Part shown: positions 1-8,098 of the stretch, piece after piece
Numbering within the stretch: the first letter of the stretch is position 1
Layout of the letters: every line of letters begins with the position of its first letter
Source: Natrinema gelatinilyticum
GTDB taxonomy: Archaea; Halobacteriota; Halobacteria; Halobacteriales; Natrialbaceae
Length of the DNA: 64,000 nucleotides
Assembly (NCBI RefSeq): GCF_024266705.1
Contig: NZ_CP100756.1
Location: forward strand, 3,038,001-3,102,000
Direction of reading: 5' to 3'
Translations under genes and position numbers: made by a program
Notes under the pieces: model-generated
What the model was told of the DNA's origin: nothing
What the model saw: only the letters and a program-made list of their open reading frames with translations
Databases searched by the model: none

Positions 1-317
1 TTCGACGTTCCCGGCCCCGGTCGTGAATTCGCCGGCCGACTCCGTTGAAACCACTTCGAGTACTCGCTCGAAGTCGTCGTCGAGCACGCCGACGTCCTCG
101 TAGGGGGCCTCCGGTGGGCGTCCGTTGGTTTCGCGATCGGTCTCGAGCGTGTCGGTCGCTTCGACCGGGCTGGACGCGCGACGACGCGACCCGCCGGTCC
201 ATCGACGGCGACGAACTCGCCGCTCGAGACCTCGCGTTCGGTCATCGTTTTGCGGTCGATTGCGGCCAGACCACTCCCTGCATCCGTACGTTTGAGCGGT
301 TTGACTCGAAGTTGCAT
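1..317 (-). pseudogene. Cdc48/VCP-type AAA ATPase, N-terminal fragment, apparently frameshifted; runs off the window edge
   Basis: Read on the minus strand from the ATG at 317, the first ~48 residues (MQLRVKPLKRTDAGSGLAA, then IDRKTMTEREVSSGEFVAV) match the start of the Cdc48/VCP N-domain, where the family reads LKV.PL...DAGRGLA.ID. After GRVVAR, where the family continues with a WPGYP-like stretch, the frame becomes basic and Ser/Arg-rich. A different frame then carries a typical acidic haloarchaeal sequence (EDVGVLDDDFERVLEVV). This fits a frameshift or a small deletion/fusion near 170-180. The rest lies outside the window, so an alternative architecture cannot be excluded. Confidence 0.45.
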
Positions 318-535
318 GATCGGTACCTGTTAGTTCGGACTGATCGGAGTGGGCACCACTCGTCGCGTGCGGACGATCGACGAAAGTCAGGTCAAGACAG
401 GGACCGACCGATCGACGCGTGGAGTCGACGCGTCGACGGAGGCTGGGTCACCCGACAATGCCGGGAAACTCTTCACCGGTAGTGGACGGAAGGCAGTGCG
501 CGATCGTCGGACTCGCGACTGCCGCATCAGGGGCG

Positions 536-670
536 TTACGCCTCGAGCGGGATCGGTTTCCCCCGTACGGTGGTCGACTCTGCCGTCGGTAGCCGGACCT
601 CGAGGACGCCGTTAGTGTACTCGGCGCTGGTGTAGTCGTCCTCAACCGTCTTGGGGAACCGGAACCGACA
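536..670 (-). pseudogene. Hsp20/alpha-crystallin C-terminal relic
   Basis: The last ~44 codons read FRFPKTVEDDYTSAEYTNGV, then LEVRLPTAES and GKPIPLEA. This is the end of a small heat-shock protein: the beta-strand RxFxLP, the ...A.Y.NGVLEV.LPK segment, and the basic/acidic tail. Upstream of about 670 the frame stays open but becomes Arg/Ser-rich with no alpha-crystallin N-terminal half, so most of the ~140-residue gene is missing. No complete sHsp is readable in any frame. It is a decayed remnant lying next to the truncated Cdc48-type gene. Confidence 0.6.
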
Positions 671-932
671 GGTACCTCGACAGGCTGTCAGACGACGTCT
701 GACAACGCCGTGGAAACAGGAAGCCCCTCGGAGTGAACGGCGTCGGCCGCGAGCGAGTAGGGGGTAGTTCACTGGGCGTACTAATTGCTGGCCTGAAACG
801 GGTTCGCTCTTTCCCGCGACGCGACTGCTTCGTTCGGTGACCCGATGACCGGCGGGAGACTGCCTCGCGTGATCGGGGCCGGCTGGCTCGTACGAAAGGA
901 GATCGTGGGCTCAAGCGGACGGATACCGTGAT

Positions 933-1277
933 CTAGTTCGCAGACGAATCGCTGGCAGCCGCGTCGGCCGTCCCGTCCTCGGTTGCGGCCGCACTCCGTT
1001 CGTCACCGGCCTCGTCCGTCGCCTCGAGTTCGGCCTCGTCGATCGCCGCCTCCGCCAGGATCTCCTCGCCGTGTAGGCCCTGTTCTTCCGCGATCGCGAG
1101 CAGGAGTGCGCGCTGTTCGGTGAGCTGGTGGTCCATGCGCGTGACCGTGTCGTGCGTTTCGGCCGTCTTCTCTTCCAGGCCGGTGATTCGCTGCTGGAGT
1201 TTCTGTACCTGCTTGTACATCGCTTCGGCTCGATCCGAGAGGGTCTGGATCTTCTTGGCGGTGCTTCCGAGTCCCAT
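933..1277 (-). CDS. DUF5798 family protein (coiled coil)
   Basis: A 114-residue protein starting MGLGSTAKKIQTLSDRAEAM, the typical beginning of the haloarchaeal DUF5798 family. Residues ~8-75 are a heptad-rich coiled coil (YKQVQKLQQRITGLEEK). The C-terminal ~40 residues are an acidic Ala/Glu/Asp tail. The open frame extends upstream, but those codons are Cys/Arg-rich and unlike haloarchaeal coding sequence, so the ATG at 1277 is preferred. No enzymatic motif is visible and the function is unknown; a cytosolic oligomer is likely. It stands alone, with a non-coding stretch upstream. Confidence 0.8.
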   Translation of the reverse strand: MGLGSTAKKIQTLSDRAEAMYKQVQKLQQRITGLEEKTAETHDTVTRMDHQLTEQRALLLAIAEEQGLHGEEILAEAAIDEAELEATDEAGDERSAAATEDGTADAAASDSSAN

Positions 1278-1647
1278 ATTCACACGGTTTGTCGGGGAAC
1301 TAATGGGTCTTTTCCTCCCTTTCACGTTATTTCGTGCCGCACGGTACCAACCTGTGCTATACGAAAGACTTATTACGAACCGTTGGCAGGCATGAATCGT
1401 ATTCGAGGTGATCAGCAACGGTGCCAGCGAGGACACCGAGTACCTGAATGCAAGGCCTCGACTTGCCGTCTCAGCTCTTCGGAGAGATCGGCAGCAACAA
1501 CTACGAACTGTCCGAAGAGACGGACCGTTCGCCTCCACCACCTCGACTCCGTCGTCGATCGCGTCCTGTACACCGCGCTCGAGGACGCGCTGGCGGACCT
1601 TCTGACCGCGTTGGCACCGACGTCGCAACCCGTCGTCGACGTCCCGC
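1278..1647. other. No supported gene; promoter region of the DUF5798 gene and possible relic
   Basis: All frames here give Arg/Ser-rich translations or short pieces. One plus-strand stretch (about 1530-1640) reads LDSVVDRVLYTALEDALADL, which looks like coding sequence, but it has no start, no conserved family I recognise and a shifted frame around it. It may be gene debris. AT-rich sequence at about 1355-1380 is the likely promoter area. Confidence 0.3.
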
Positions 1648-2058
1648 TCAGGCGACGAGACGACGGTGCTGGACCTTCATGCAGTAATCCTGAACGACGG
1701 TTTTCCCGCCGGCCTCCGCCCGATCGACGGCCTCGTCGTCGCGGATGCCCAGTTGCGTCCAGATGGCCTCGATTTCGTCACGTTCGAGCGCCGTGTCGAC
1801 GACGTCGCCGACCTCCTCGCTCGGTCGGAAGATACAGACGACGTCGATGGCTTCGTCGACGTCCGCGAGGGAGTCGTAGGCGGTACTACCGAAGATTTCG
1901 TCGGCGTATGGATTGACCGGAATCACGTCGTAGCCGTTCCTACGCATATACTTCGGAACGCCGTGGGCTGCCTTTCCTGGCGTACTCGAGCAGCCGACAA
2001 CGGCGATCGTGTCGTGCTCGAGAACCGCCACGATCTCGTCTCCCGATTCGACTGGCAT
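1648..2058 (-). CDS. CoA-binding domain protein (YccU-like)
   Basis: 136 residues from MPVESGDEIVAVLEHDTIAV. This is the compact Rossmann-type CoA-binding family: VVGCSSTPGKAAHGVPKYM is the nucleotide-binding loop, followed by GYDVIPVNPYADEIFG and the DVVCIFRPSEEVGDVV segment. The conserved C-terminus contains IWTQLGI and a late Cys in DYCMK. The family binds CoA or NAD-like ligands, and its physiological role is not established. An upstream ATG at 2136 would add 26 residues not found in the family, so 2058 is chosen. Confidence 0.85.
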   Translation of the reverse strand: MPVESGDEIVAVLEHDTIAVVGCSSTPGKAAHGVPKYMRRNGYDVIPVNPYADEIFGSTAYDSLADVDEAIDVVCIFRPSEEVGDVVDTALERDEIEAIWTQLGIRDDEAVDRAEAGGKTVVQDYCMKVQHRRLVA

Positions 2059-2136
2059 GGACCGACAAAGGAACTCCAGGAGTAAACGTTCCGGGTTGCG
2101 GCGTATCGGCACTCTGTCTACACTATCGGAGCGCAA

Positions 2137-2769
2137 TTACGTGGAGAACCCGGCAGTCCGTATGGCAGGCTCTTCGCCATCCGCCATTTCCTCGAGTTCG
2201 AGGACGGCGTCGAACAGTTGTTTGAGCGTGTTCATCGTTTGATCGTCGTGAGCCGTCGAATCGATAACGTAGACGCCCATCGCGTCGGCGCTCTGAATTC
2301 GACCCGTGAAGACGTGGAGAAATCGGAACACGGTTTGCAGATCGGAGTACATCAGTAGCGTCGAGACGGAGTGTAAGAGGACGCGGTTCTTCGTGAGCCC
2401 ACGCGTCTCGTAAAAATCCTGGAGGAACTCCGAGAGCTTGATGCCGATACCGGTCATGTCGACGGGCGATGATGCGTACTTGATCCGCGGATCGTCGTCG
2501 ATCGTTCCGATACCGCGCTGTTTCGTCACACAGTCGACGACGCCGACGTTCGGTTCGACGTCGTCGTCGATGTGATCGTCGAAGCTCTCAAGGACCTTGT
2601 TGGCGCTATCTTTCGTCGTCACGACGGTCGAACCGTTCCCATCGTTTGCGCCGCTTGCGAGGATATCGAAGGCGATTCGTCGTTTACCCGTCAGTGGTGG
2701 GCCCGCGACGAGAACGTTGGTCCCCGGATCGATCTGTACGTCCGGAAGGACGTCTGGAAGGTCATACAT
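2137..2769 (-). CDS. DUF7504 / RecA-like ATPase-fold protein
   Basis: 210 residues. The sequence starts MYDLPDVLPDVQIDPGTNVL and has a P-loop-like segment VAGPPLTGKRR at ~21-31, followed by FDILASGANDGNGSTVVTTK. It is laid out like the KaiC/RecA-like proteins that haloarchaea keep beside signalling genes (GTNVLVAGPP, then DCVT, then LHSVSTLLMYSDLQTVFRFL). The P-loop lysine is present but the following Ser/Thr is Arg, so strong ATPase activity is doubtful. It may bind nucleotide in a signalling role. It is monocistronic and divergent from nothing obvious. Confidence 0.7.
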   Translation of the reverse strand: MYDLPDVLPDVQIDPGTNVLVAGPPLTGKRRIAFDILASGANDGNGSTVVTTKDSANKVLESFDDHIDDDVEPNVGVVDCVTKQRGIGTIDDDPRIKYASSPVDMTGIGIKLSEFLQDFYETRGLTKNRVLLHSVSTLLMYSDLQTVFRFLHVFTGRIQSADAMGVYVIDSTAHDDQTMNTLKQLFDAVLELEEMADGEEPAIRTAGFST

Positions 2770-2947
2770 GCCAGATACTCACATCCATCGCCTTGGCGAC
2801 GACCGTTGCTGGTACCGATTACACCAGCGTTCGGCGTATTGTATGAGAATACGCGAACCGGCTTATAGTACTTTTGATTATACAACCCTCGGGTTGTTAC
2901 CTTGGTCGGATTCGTCATCAGCCGATCGCCGAATTCGCACTCACGTG

Positions 2948-3811
2948 TCATCCGGATCCCGGTAGCGCGAGCGCCGCACGCCCGACGATAAACGCCAGCG
3001 CGGCAAGAAACATGCCGTACTTGAGACGGGACTGACCGACGGTCGGATTCTCGAAACTCTGGTAGGCGGCGGCGAGCATGATCGCGTCGGCCGGGGCAAC
3101 CATCACCAGGTAGGCCACCCCAAAATCGTCAGTGAGAAACGGGACCGGGCTCGCGACCACGGCCATCACGAGGAGGACGGCGGCGATACCGAGCGCACGA
3201 CGTTCACCGACGGCTATCGGAAGGGTGTTTAGCCCCTCCTCGCGGTCCCCTTCGATGTCCTCGACGTCTTTGATAATTTCGCGCGTCAGCGTGGCGACTC
3301 CCGCGAGAACGAAGAGGACGACCGCCGGACCGATCTCCCCGGCTGCACCGATCGCTGCAGCCCCGAAGAGAAACGTACTGCCGACCAGATAGGCCACGAG
3401 CGCGTTACCCAGACCGGGCAGTCCTTTGAATATCTCGGTGTAAGCCACCAGTGCGAGGAGATTGACCGACGCGATGGCAATCGCCAGTTGTGGGAGGGTC
3501 ACTGCGAGACCGACAGCCCCGGCAAAGAGGACGAAACTGAACGCCAGTGCGCCGCGCGGGCTCACCGCCCCACGGGGAATCGCCCTGTCAGGCTGGTTGA
3601 CCCGATCGATTTCTCGGTCGAAATAATCGTTGATCGCGTTGCCGGCCCCGACCGCGAGTCCCGTCGCACCGACTGCCGTGGCGACTGCGATCGGTGCCGC
3701 GACGACGCCGCCGGCGACGAACGCCCCGATGAACGTCAACACGCTCGCCGCGAGTACGTTCACCGGTCGCGTCAACTCGAGCAACCCGCGAACGGTCTCT
3801 CCCGCTGTCAT
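2948..3811 (-). CDS. Geranylgeranylglycerol-phosphate geranylgeranyltransferase (UbiA family)
   Basis: 287 residues, strongly hydrophobic with about eight membrane segments. It transfers the second geranylgeranyl chain to geranylgeranylglyceryl phosphate, making the archaeal diether lipid core in the membrane. The first Asp-rich motif NDYFDREID is at 61-69, followed by R.NQPDRAIPRG. The second is DVEDIEGDREEG around 184-195, with TLPIAVGERRA after it. Length and motif spacing match archaeal DGGGP synthases. Menaquinone or heme prenyltransferases of the same superfamily are alternatives, but the TRPVN start and the second motif favour the lipid enzyme. Confidence 0.88.
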   Translation of the reverse strand: MTAGETVRGLLELTRPVNVLAASVLTFIGAFVAGGVVAAPIAVATAVGATGLAVGAGNAINDYFDREIDRVNQPDRAIPRGAVSPRGALAFSFVLFAGAVGLAVTLPQLAIAIASVNLLALVAYTEIFKGLPGLGNALVAYLVGSTFLFGAAAIGAAGEIGPAVVLFVLAGVATLTREIIKDVEDIEGDREEGLNTLPIAVGERRALGIAAVLLVMAVVASPVPFLTDDFGVAYLVMVAPADAIMLAAAYQSFENPTVGQSRLKYGMFLAALAFIVGRAALALPGSG

Positions 3812-3959
3812 AGCGGAGAATGGTCAGTCGGGCTGGTTAAACGGTCCGATCCGACGCCGAGATCAGGGTCACCGTCTCCTGGCTCTCGAGAGGACGGAGC
3901 ATACCCGTCCGTCGTCCCCCGTCTCGGCCGCCCCGCTCAGTTCGACACCGATCGACGTC

Positions 3960-4142
3960 TCAGGACCACTCTCCGAGATTGCACAGCGCGTCGACCTCGA
4001 TCTCGAGTCACTTGCTCACTCGGTCCTCGCCGCTTGCATCGGACGGGACGGCGGTCCAGACACGCTCGTCGTCGGTGAACAGCTCGAGCGGTGTCGCGTC
4101 GGACTCCACCTCATCGTGGGCCGGGACAGCAGGTTCCGTCAT
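3960..4142 (-). pseudogene. Small haloarchaeal protein with an in-frame premature TGA
   Basis: From the ATG at 4142 the frame reads MTEPAVPAHDEVESD, then PLELFTDDERVWTAVPSDAS and GEDRVSK. It then meets TGA at 4010-4008 and continues in the same frame as LEIEVDALCNLGEWS before a second TGA at 3962-3960. Haloarchaea have ~60-residue proteins of unknown function with exactly this layout (LF...W.AVP.DA...R...W...D...L..W), recalled from memory. There the codon after the Lys is Trp, so a TGG to TGA change is likely. The product would be 44 instead of 60 residues. Confidence 0.5.
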
Positions 4143-4262
4143 CACACACGTATCCATTGTGATGCCCTACCAAAGATCCCGGGCGGCGATTGTCAGACGC
4201 TGAGAATTGCCAATCGTCGGGCTCGTCCTGACGGCCCCGCTCGAGGTGGGCGAAAATCGAGT

Positions 4263-4271
4263 GACTTATAC
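4263..4271 (+). promoter_or_regulatory. TATA-type promoter of tRNA-Arg
   Basis: The sequence gacttatac centres about 30 bases upstream of the tRNA 5' end at 4297, the expected place for an archaeal TATA box. A purine-rich BRE-like stretch (cgaaaatcg) lies just upstream. Confidence 0.5.
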
Positions 4272-4296
4272 GGTCTCATCGGGAACGAAGCGGTGA

Positions 4297-4371
4297 GGGC
4301 GCTTAGCTCAGTCTGGACAGAGTACTTGGCTTCGGACCAAGCTGTCGTGGGTTCAAATCCTGCAGCGCCCA
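4297..4371 (+). tRNA. tRNA-Arg (anticodon UCG)
   Basis: The acceptor strands GGGCGCT (4297-4303) and AGCGCCC (4364-4370) pair perfectly, with discriminator A4371. The anticodon stem CTTGG/CCAAG encloses the loop CTTCGGA, giving anticodon TCG, which reads CGA. The T-arm is GTGGG-TTCAAAT-CCTGC with wobble pairs. The CCA end is not encoded. The gene is intact and is the integration site of the element that follows. Two further copies of its 3' half occur at 21692-21804 and 29026-29144. Confidence 0.95.
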
Positions 4372-4394
4372 TCCGAAATTTACTCGGCGGGAAT
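4325..4394 (+). other. Left attachment site (attL) of the integrated element
   Basis: The 3' half of tRNA-Arg plus the next 23 bases (to ...ctcggcgggaat, 4394) recur in direct orientation at 21692-21804. In between lie an integrase and a replication module, so these are the two att sites. The repeat covers the anticodon arm, T-arm, acceptor 3' strand and downstream flank. Confidence 0.8.
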
Positions 4395-4979
4395 TGACCG
4401 GACAGCAGCCGATTTCGAGGCCTGAGCGCCGTCCAGTGCCGTTTGATTTCAACACGTGACGAGTCGGTCGTCGCTCCCGTAAGGCGTTCAGGAAGATCTA
4501 ATGGTTCCTATAGTTATATAACTACAAGTCGGAATCACCGGCGGACTGTCAGGCAACAACGAGTTCAGGATCGAAGCGGGTGACATACCCTGACGTCTCA
4601 GATATGTTGTTTATCAACCGACACACCCCCTTTCACGCTGCCAAGGTGGTCTCTCCCTGAAAGCGGGAGTACACTGAGACAACTGATTGGTCGTTTCGGG
4701 TTTCGGTTCGGAAGCGCGCTTGAGGATAGAGACTACGAGGAGCTACCACTATTTGAGCCTGCAGCGACCACCAAGGGGTGAGATAATTGTAGGTAGGGAC
4801 GTCACTGCATAGGGTGCTCTACCCAACTGAGTATGTCTCGTGAACAATTGACTCTGTTGAGATCCTCTCGGTCAGTATAGGCGAAGGCGTTACCGGAACG
4901 GCCACCTACCTATCGGAGAGACGTCAGAAACGCCCTGCTGACTCGATGGAAATTCTGCTATCCCATAAGAGCGTGACAC
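4395..4979. other. Non-coding left end of the element
   Basis: No gene is supported. The first part (4395-4690) is AT-richer than its surroundings and holds no long frame. The second part carries repeat copy A (4692-4832). The left boundary of the IS110 element must lie somewhere between 4832 and about 5000; it has no terminal inverted repeats to place it exactly. Confidence 0.4.
4692..4832 (+). repeat. Repeat copy A (degenerate coding tail) at a cargo boundary
   Basis: This segment shares stretches such as tacgaggagctaccact and agggtgctctacc with copies B (9299-9500) and C (10757-10961). On the plus strand it translates as DRDYEELPLFEPA before a stop. The copies differ mainly at third codon positions, so they descend from the 3' end of a protein-coding gene. 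Copy A is the shortest: similarity starts only at the fttcgggtttcgg-like block near 4693 and ends at ...aactgag. Confidence 0.65.
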
Positions 4980-5161
4980 AAGTATGGGACGCAAGAGACC
5001 GAGCTGTATTCCGTGCCCGAGAGCACGTGCTGCTGACTGGTCCGAGTGCGTAGGAAGCCGAGTCATGGGCGTCACAGCCCGACTGCCGCTCCTGGCGGCA
5101 GTCGGGAAAGCCCGTATAGGTGAATCTCTGTTTCACGCACCGCCGTCCCGAGGTGAACCCA
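4980..5161 (+). ncRNA. Candidate IS110 bridge-RNA region upstream of the transposase
   Basis: IS110-group elements transcribe a structured guide (bridge) RNA from the non-coding end 5' of the recombinase. The ~180 bases here contain no gene but two strong hairpins: 5012-5027 (CGTGC/GCACG) and 5078-5106 (a 12-bp perfect stem CCCGACTGCCGC with loop TCCTG). Size, position and structure fit such an RNA. Target- and donor-binding loops were not derived. The assignment is inference from the family. Confidence 0.4.
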
Positions 5162-6160
5162 ATGTTCATCGGAATCGACGTACACAAACGGTACTCACAA
5201 ATCGCAGTATTGGACGAAAACGGTGAGATTGTCGAAGAGGTTCGCGTCGAAAACGCGAACCTCGACGACTTTGCCCAGCAGTACGCTGGGTCAAAAGCCG
5301 CGCTTGAAGCGACTAGCAATTACTACCACATCCATGATACTCTTTCAGAGTATCTGGATGTGATCGTTGCTAATCCAGGCGAACTAAAGTTAATCTCCGA
5401 CTCGGACAAGAAAACTGATCGCGTCGACGCGAAACAACTCGCTCGGATGGTTAGGTTAGGCTCGATTCCTGAAAGCTATGTTCCTACCGACGAGGTTCGG
5501 CAAGCCCGCGCACTTGTGCGCGGGCGCCAGAAGCTTGTCGAGAACCGGACCGAGTACGCGAACAAGATCCATGGCTTGTTGAGTGACCACGGGATCGCTC
5601 AGGAGGTAAAACCGCTGAGTGTGGAGGGACGAGAGTTCCTCGCGGAACTCTCGCTCCCGGCACCATGGGATGCGTTGCTGGAATCGTATCTAGAGCTTAT
5701 TCAGACACTCACTGAGCAGATTGAGTCGTTGGAAGCAGAGATCGAGGAGCGGGCTGGGTCTCTGAAGGAGACCCAGCTCCTGATGACGATTCCTGGTGTG
5801 AGTTACTTTACAGCGTTGACGATTTACGCGGAGTTGGGAGAGGTCGCCCGGTTTGACCGGGCCAAGGAGGTCGTAAGTTACGTCGGGTTGAACCCGATAA
5901 TCCGCGAGTCTGGCGACTCGCGGTTTGAGGGAAGCATCTCGAAGCGAGGATCAGGACGAGTCCGGTGGCTGCTCGTCCAAGCGTCGTACACGGCAGTTCA
6001 TACATGCGAAGACGAGTACCTCGGCCGGTTTTTCAACCGGTTAGCTCGAAAGAAGAACTCGAAAACAGCGATTGTAGCAACCGCCCGGAAACTGCTGGTT
6101 TCAATGTATCATATGCTGGACCGTGAGGAGGTGTACGATCCACCAGGGGTGAGTGCCTGA
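5162..6160 (+). CDS. IS110-family transposase (DEDD recombinase)
   Basis: 332 residues from the ATG at 5162 (MFIGIDVHKRYSQIAVLDE). The N-terminal RuvC-like DEDD domain shows D6 in GIDVHK, the acidic residue in ALEATSN, and DRVDAKQLARM around 95-105. A coiled-coil linker follows at ~180-215. The C-terminal Transposase_20 domain contains IPGVSYFTALTIYAELG and YVGLNP with the conserved Ser-rich GSGRVRWLLVQAS. The enzyme cuts and pastes its element without TIRs, probably guided by RNA from the upstream region. Length is close to the family norm and the frame is intact, so the copy may be active. A leftward start would add only 14 residues. Confidence 0.9.
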   Translation: MFIGIDVHKRYSQIAVLDENGEIVEEVRVENANLDDFAQQYAGSKAALEATSNYYHIHDTLSEYLDVIVANPGELKLISDSDKKTDRVDAKQLARMVRLGSIPESYVPTDEVRQARALVRGRQKLVENRTEYANKIHGLLSDHGIAQEVKPLSVEGREFLAELSLPAPWDALLESYLELIQTLTEQIESLEAEIEERAGSLKETQLLMTIPGVSYFTALTIYAELGEVARFDRAKEVVSYVGLNPIIRESGDSRFEGSISKRGSGRVRWLLVQASYTAVHTCEDEYLGRFFNRLARKKNSKTAIVATARKLLVSMYHMLDREEVYDPPGVSA

Positions 6161-6180
6161 GCGCCGCCGGGGCGGCGCTC
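6159..6180 (+). terminator. Perfect hairpin at the transposase stop codon
   Basis: GAGCGCCGCC-GG-GGCGGCGCTC is a 10-bp stem with a 2-base loop that begins at the stop codon of the IS110 transposase. It could limit transcription or form part of the right end of the element. No T-run follows. Confidence 0.4.
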
Positions 6181-6365
6181 ATTGGCCGGTCGGTGGCAGC
6201 GTGAGTGATAACTCTCGCAACCAAGAAGTCTCCCGCCTGATGGCTGTTACAGTAGCCATCGGTTCGCCGGTTGTCGATTCTATGCTCGAAGACTGCAGCA
6301 AGTCCTGATCGCCCGAAGAATTATCTTAGCAAACGTGGCTTGTTTAATCAGCAGAATTTCCATAG

Positions 6366-6569
6366 GTGAATACAGAGAATGAGTTCAGTATAACGACCTC
6401 GTTTGTTTCACGTTCAAGTCAACGAACTAGCCGCTCAGTAGATATCCGAACCTATCGAACCCACCAGAATTGGGTCGACCAGTGGAAAAATTATATTATC
6501 GAAGCTTCAATTTATTTGAGGGGCCTGAAGGACGAAGACACCGTCAGAGAACTCGTGCAACAGCACTAA
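6366..6569 (+). CDS. Small hypothetical protein
   Basis: 67 codons from a GTG at 6366 (VNTENEFSITTSFVSRSSQR), ending VRELVQQH. The region is AT-richer than the chromosome. The product is neutral rather than acidic and matches nothing I recognise. It converges with the gene ending at 6577, only 7 bases away, as real neighbouring genes often do. It could be a helical DNA-binding fragment or chance. Confidence 0.35.
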   Translation: MNTENEFSITTSFVSRSSQRTSRSVDIRTYRTHQNWVDQWKNYIIEASIYLRGLKDEDTVRELVQQH

Positions 6570-6576
6570 ACCGGTG

Positions 6577-7785
6577 CTAATCTTCCGTTGCCACGTTGAA
6601 GGCGAGGATAGCTACGTCTACCTGATTACCACCGTCATTCGGTCTGTCGAACGAGTACTGCCACCAGTTATTTTGCTTTTTGTCTTTCAGGCCTGCGCAG
6701 AGTGGATGCTCCTCAACAGCATCCGGGATCTTCTCTAGGATGCTGGAGAACGAATCACGGTCCACGAAAAGGATTACTGCTGCCTTTGTATCTCTCCACG
6801 TAAGATAGCGTTCGAGCAGTTGTGATATTTTCCCGCCCTCCTCGTCCGCACCCGAAAGTGTCTGCGGGCCGCCCCACATCCCGCACTCTGCGATGAAGAT
6901 GTTGTCTCCATCATTACGGAGGAGAATGTCGGATTTGCCGTCCTTGTTGAACGTCTCACCAGTTGCCGAGCCTTCGAAGTTCATCTCAAGGAACGTGAGC
7001 ATGACGTTCCGGTAATCCTCTTCACCGAAGTCAGAGTATGTCTCCGGTGACTTCTCGAAGCCGTGTCCAACCGCATCTACTGCCTCAATAATTTCATAAT
7101 AGATGTCATCAGAGATACCCGGACCAAGTTGTTCTTTGCTGATATCGTCGATGGTGATCTCTTTCCGGCGTTGGGGTTCATCAATTTTCAGCGTCTCATC
7201 TATATCGTCTCGCCGGACAACATCTATTCCGAGGGCTTGGAACCGCTGCTGTTGTTGCTGAATCTTCTCTTTCTTTTCTTCGTGAAGACTCTTTGCTTCC
7301 TCTCGAATCTCATCGTAGAACTCATCGAGGTTATTGTTGACCTGTCGATATTGCGTTTTGACGTAATCCTTGAGTTGTTCTTGGAACTTCTGGAGTTCAT
7401 TATCGGAGTAACCATCATTTCGTCTGGGAAAATACACATCTACGTAGTTTTCCTCCTCATTCACCTCAGCCCGGTATCCACTTCTTCTACTGGGTGAAGG
7501 CTTGTACTGCAGAATCTGTTTATTACCGGCGTATTGGAACCGAAGGGCTGGCTCTTCATCACCCCAGTCGTCGATCGTAACCTGGGGGTTGTCCACATCG
7601 AGGTTCAGAGGATCTAACTCATAATCTTGGACGACATAATCCACAAAGTCATCCGAGCTCGTCGCTAGAATATCATCGGAAGACAAATCCTCCACCGTCC
7701 GTCTGGCCTTCTGGTGTGGCCGTTGGGTAACGTTCGAAATCGGATCGTCATTGAAAATAAAAAATGTGTTCATCATCTGTCTCAA
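6577..7785 (-). CDS. PD-(D/E)XK nuclease-like protein with altered catalytic motif
   Basis: 402 residues; a start at 7773 (MNTFFIFNDDPISN) is equally possible. The N-terminal ~120 residues are beta-rich. Residues ~130-190 form a Gln/Glu-rich coiled coil (EKKEKIQQQQQRF). The C-terminal domain reads GKSDILLRNDGDNIFIAECG, then GGKISQLLERYLTWRDTKAA and FVDRDSFSSILEKI. That is the D...E-x-K core of a restriction-endonuclease-like fold, in a family that normally reads AECKxW. Here the Lys is Gly (AECGMW), so catalysis by the standard mechanism is doubtful. The gene is AT-richer than the host average and flanked by insertion sequences, which points to transfer. A defence or phage-derived role is likely but unproven. 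Confidence 0.6.
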   Translation of the reverse strand: MRQMMNTFFIFNDDPISNVTQRPHQKARRTVEDLSSDDILATSSDDFVDYVVQDYELDPLNLDVDNPQVTIDDWGDEEPALRFQYAGNKQILQYKPSPSRRSGYRAEVNEEENYVDVYFPRRNDGYSDNELQKFQEQLKDYVKTQYRQVNNNLDEFYDEIREEAKSLHEEKKEKIQQQQQRFQALGIDVVRRDDIDETLKIDEPQRRKEITIDDISKEQLGPGISDDIYYEIIEAVDAVGHGFEKSPETYSDFGEEDYRNVMLTFLEMNFEGSATGETFNKDGKSDILLRNDGDNIFIAECGMWGGPQTLSGADEEGGKISQLLERYLTWRDTKAAVILFVDRDSFSSILEKIPDAVEEHPLCAGLKDKKQNNWWQYSFDRPNDGGNQVDVAILAFNVATED

Positions 7786-8098
7786 TGCTCAGGTATTCGC
7801 CCACATATAATATTCGGTCAGTGTACTGTGCTGACGATTAACACTTCCGTAGTCAAACAGGATCTCGTGCCGGATTCGCGTTTTATATTCAGTAAGGTTT
7901 TGTGAACATCACATGTGTCTGATAGAACCCTCGCCATTTGATAAGCACCTCGTAGTGAGTGGTCACTTTCATCGTGGTTTCCCCCTCTTTGTTGGCTCCT
8001 GATCATCCCTGACTGGTTGCTACACCTAATAGACGGCCACCCAAGAGAGTTCATTACTGGAATCATCGTTATCCAGGTATTCATCGGGTTACTGGGAG
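7786..8098. other. No complete gene; holds the 5' part of an interrupted frame
   Basis: Apart from promoter-like AT-rich sequence upstream of the 7785 gene, the only coding signal is a plus-strand open frame from 8033 to the IS5-family insertion at 8099. It continues after the insertion (see 8033-9442). Confidence 0.4.

Noticed and set aside
45..482. 145-codon plus-strand open frame at the left edge
   Set aside because: Arg-rich translation overlapping the conserved minus-strand Cdc48-type start.
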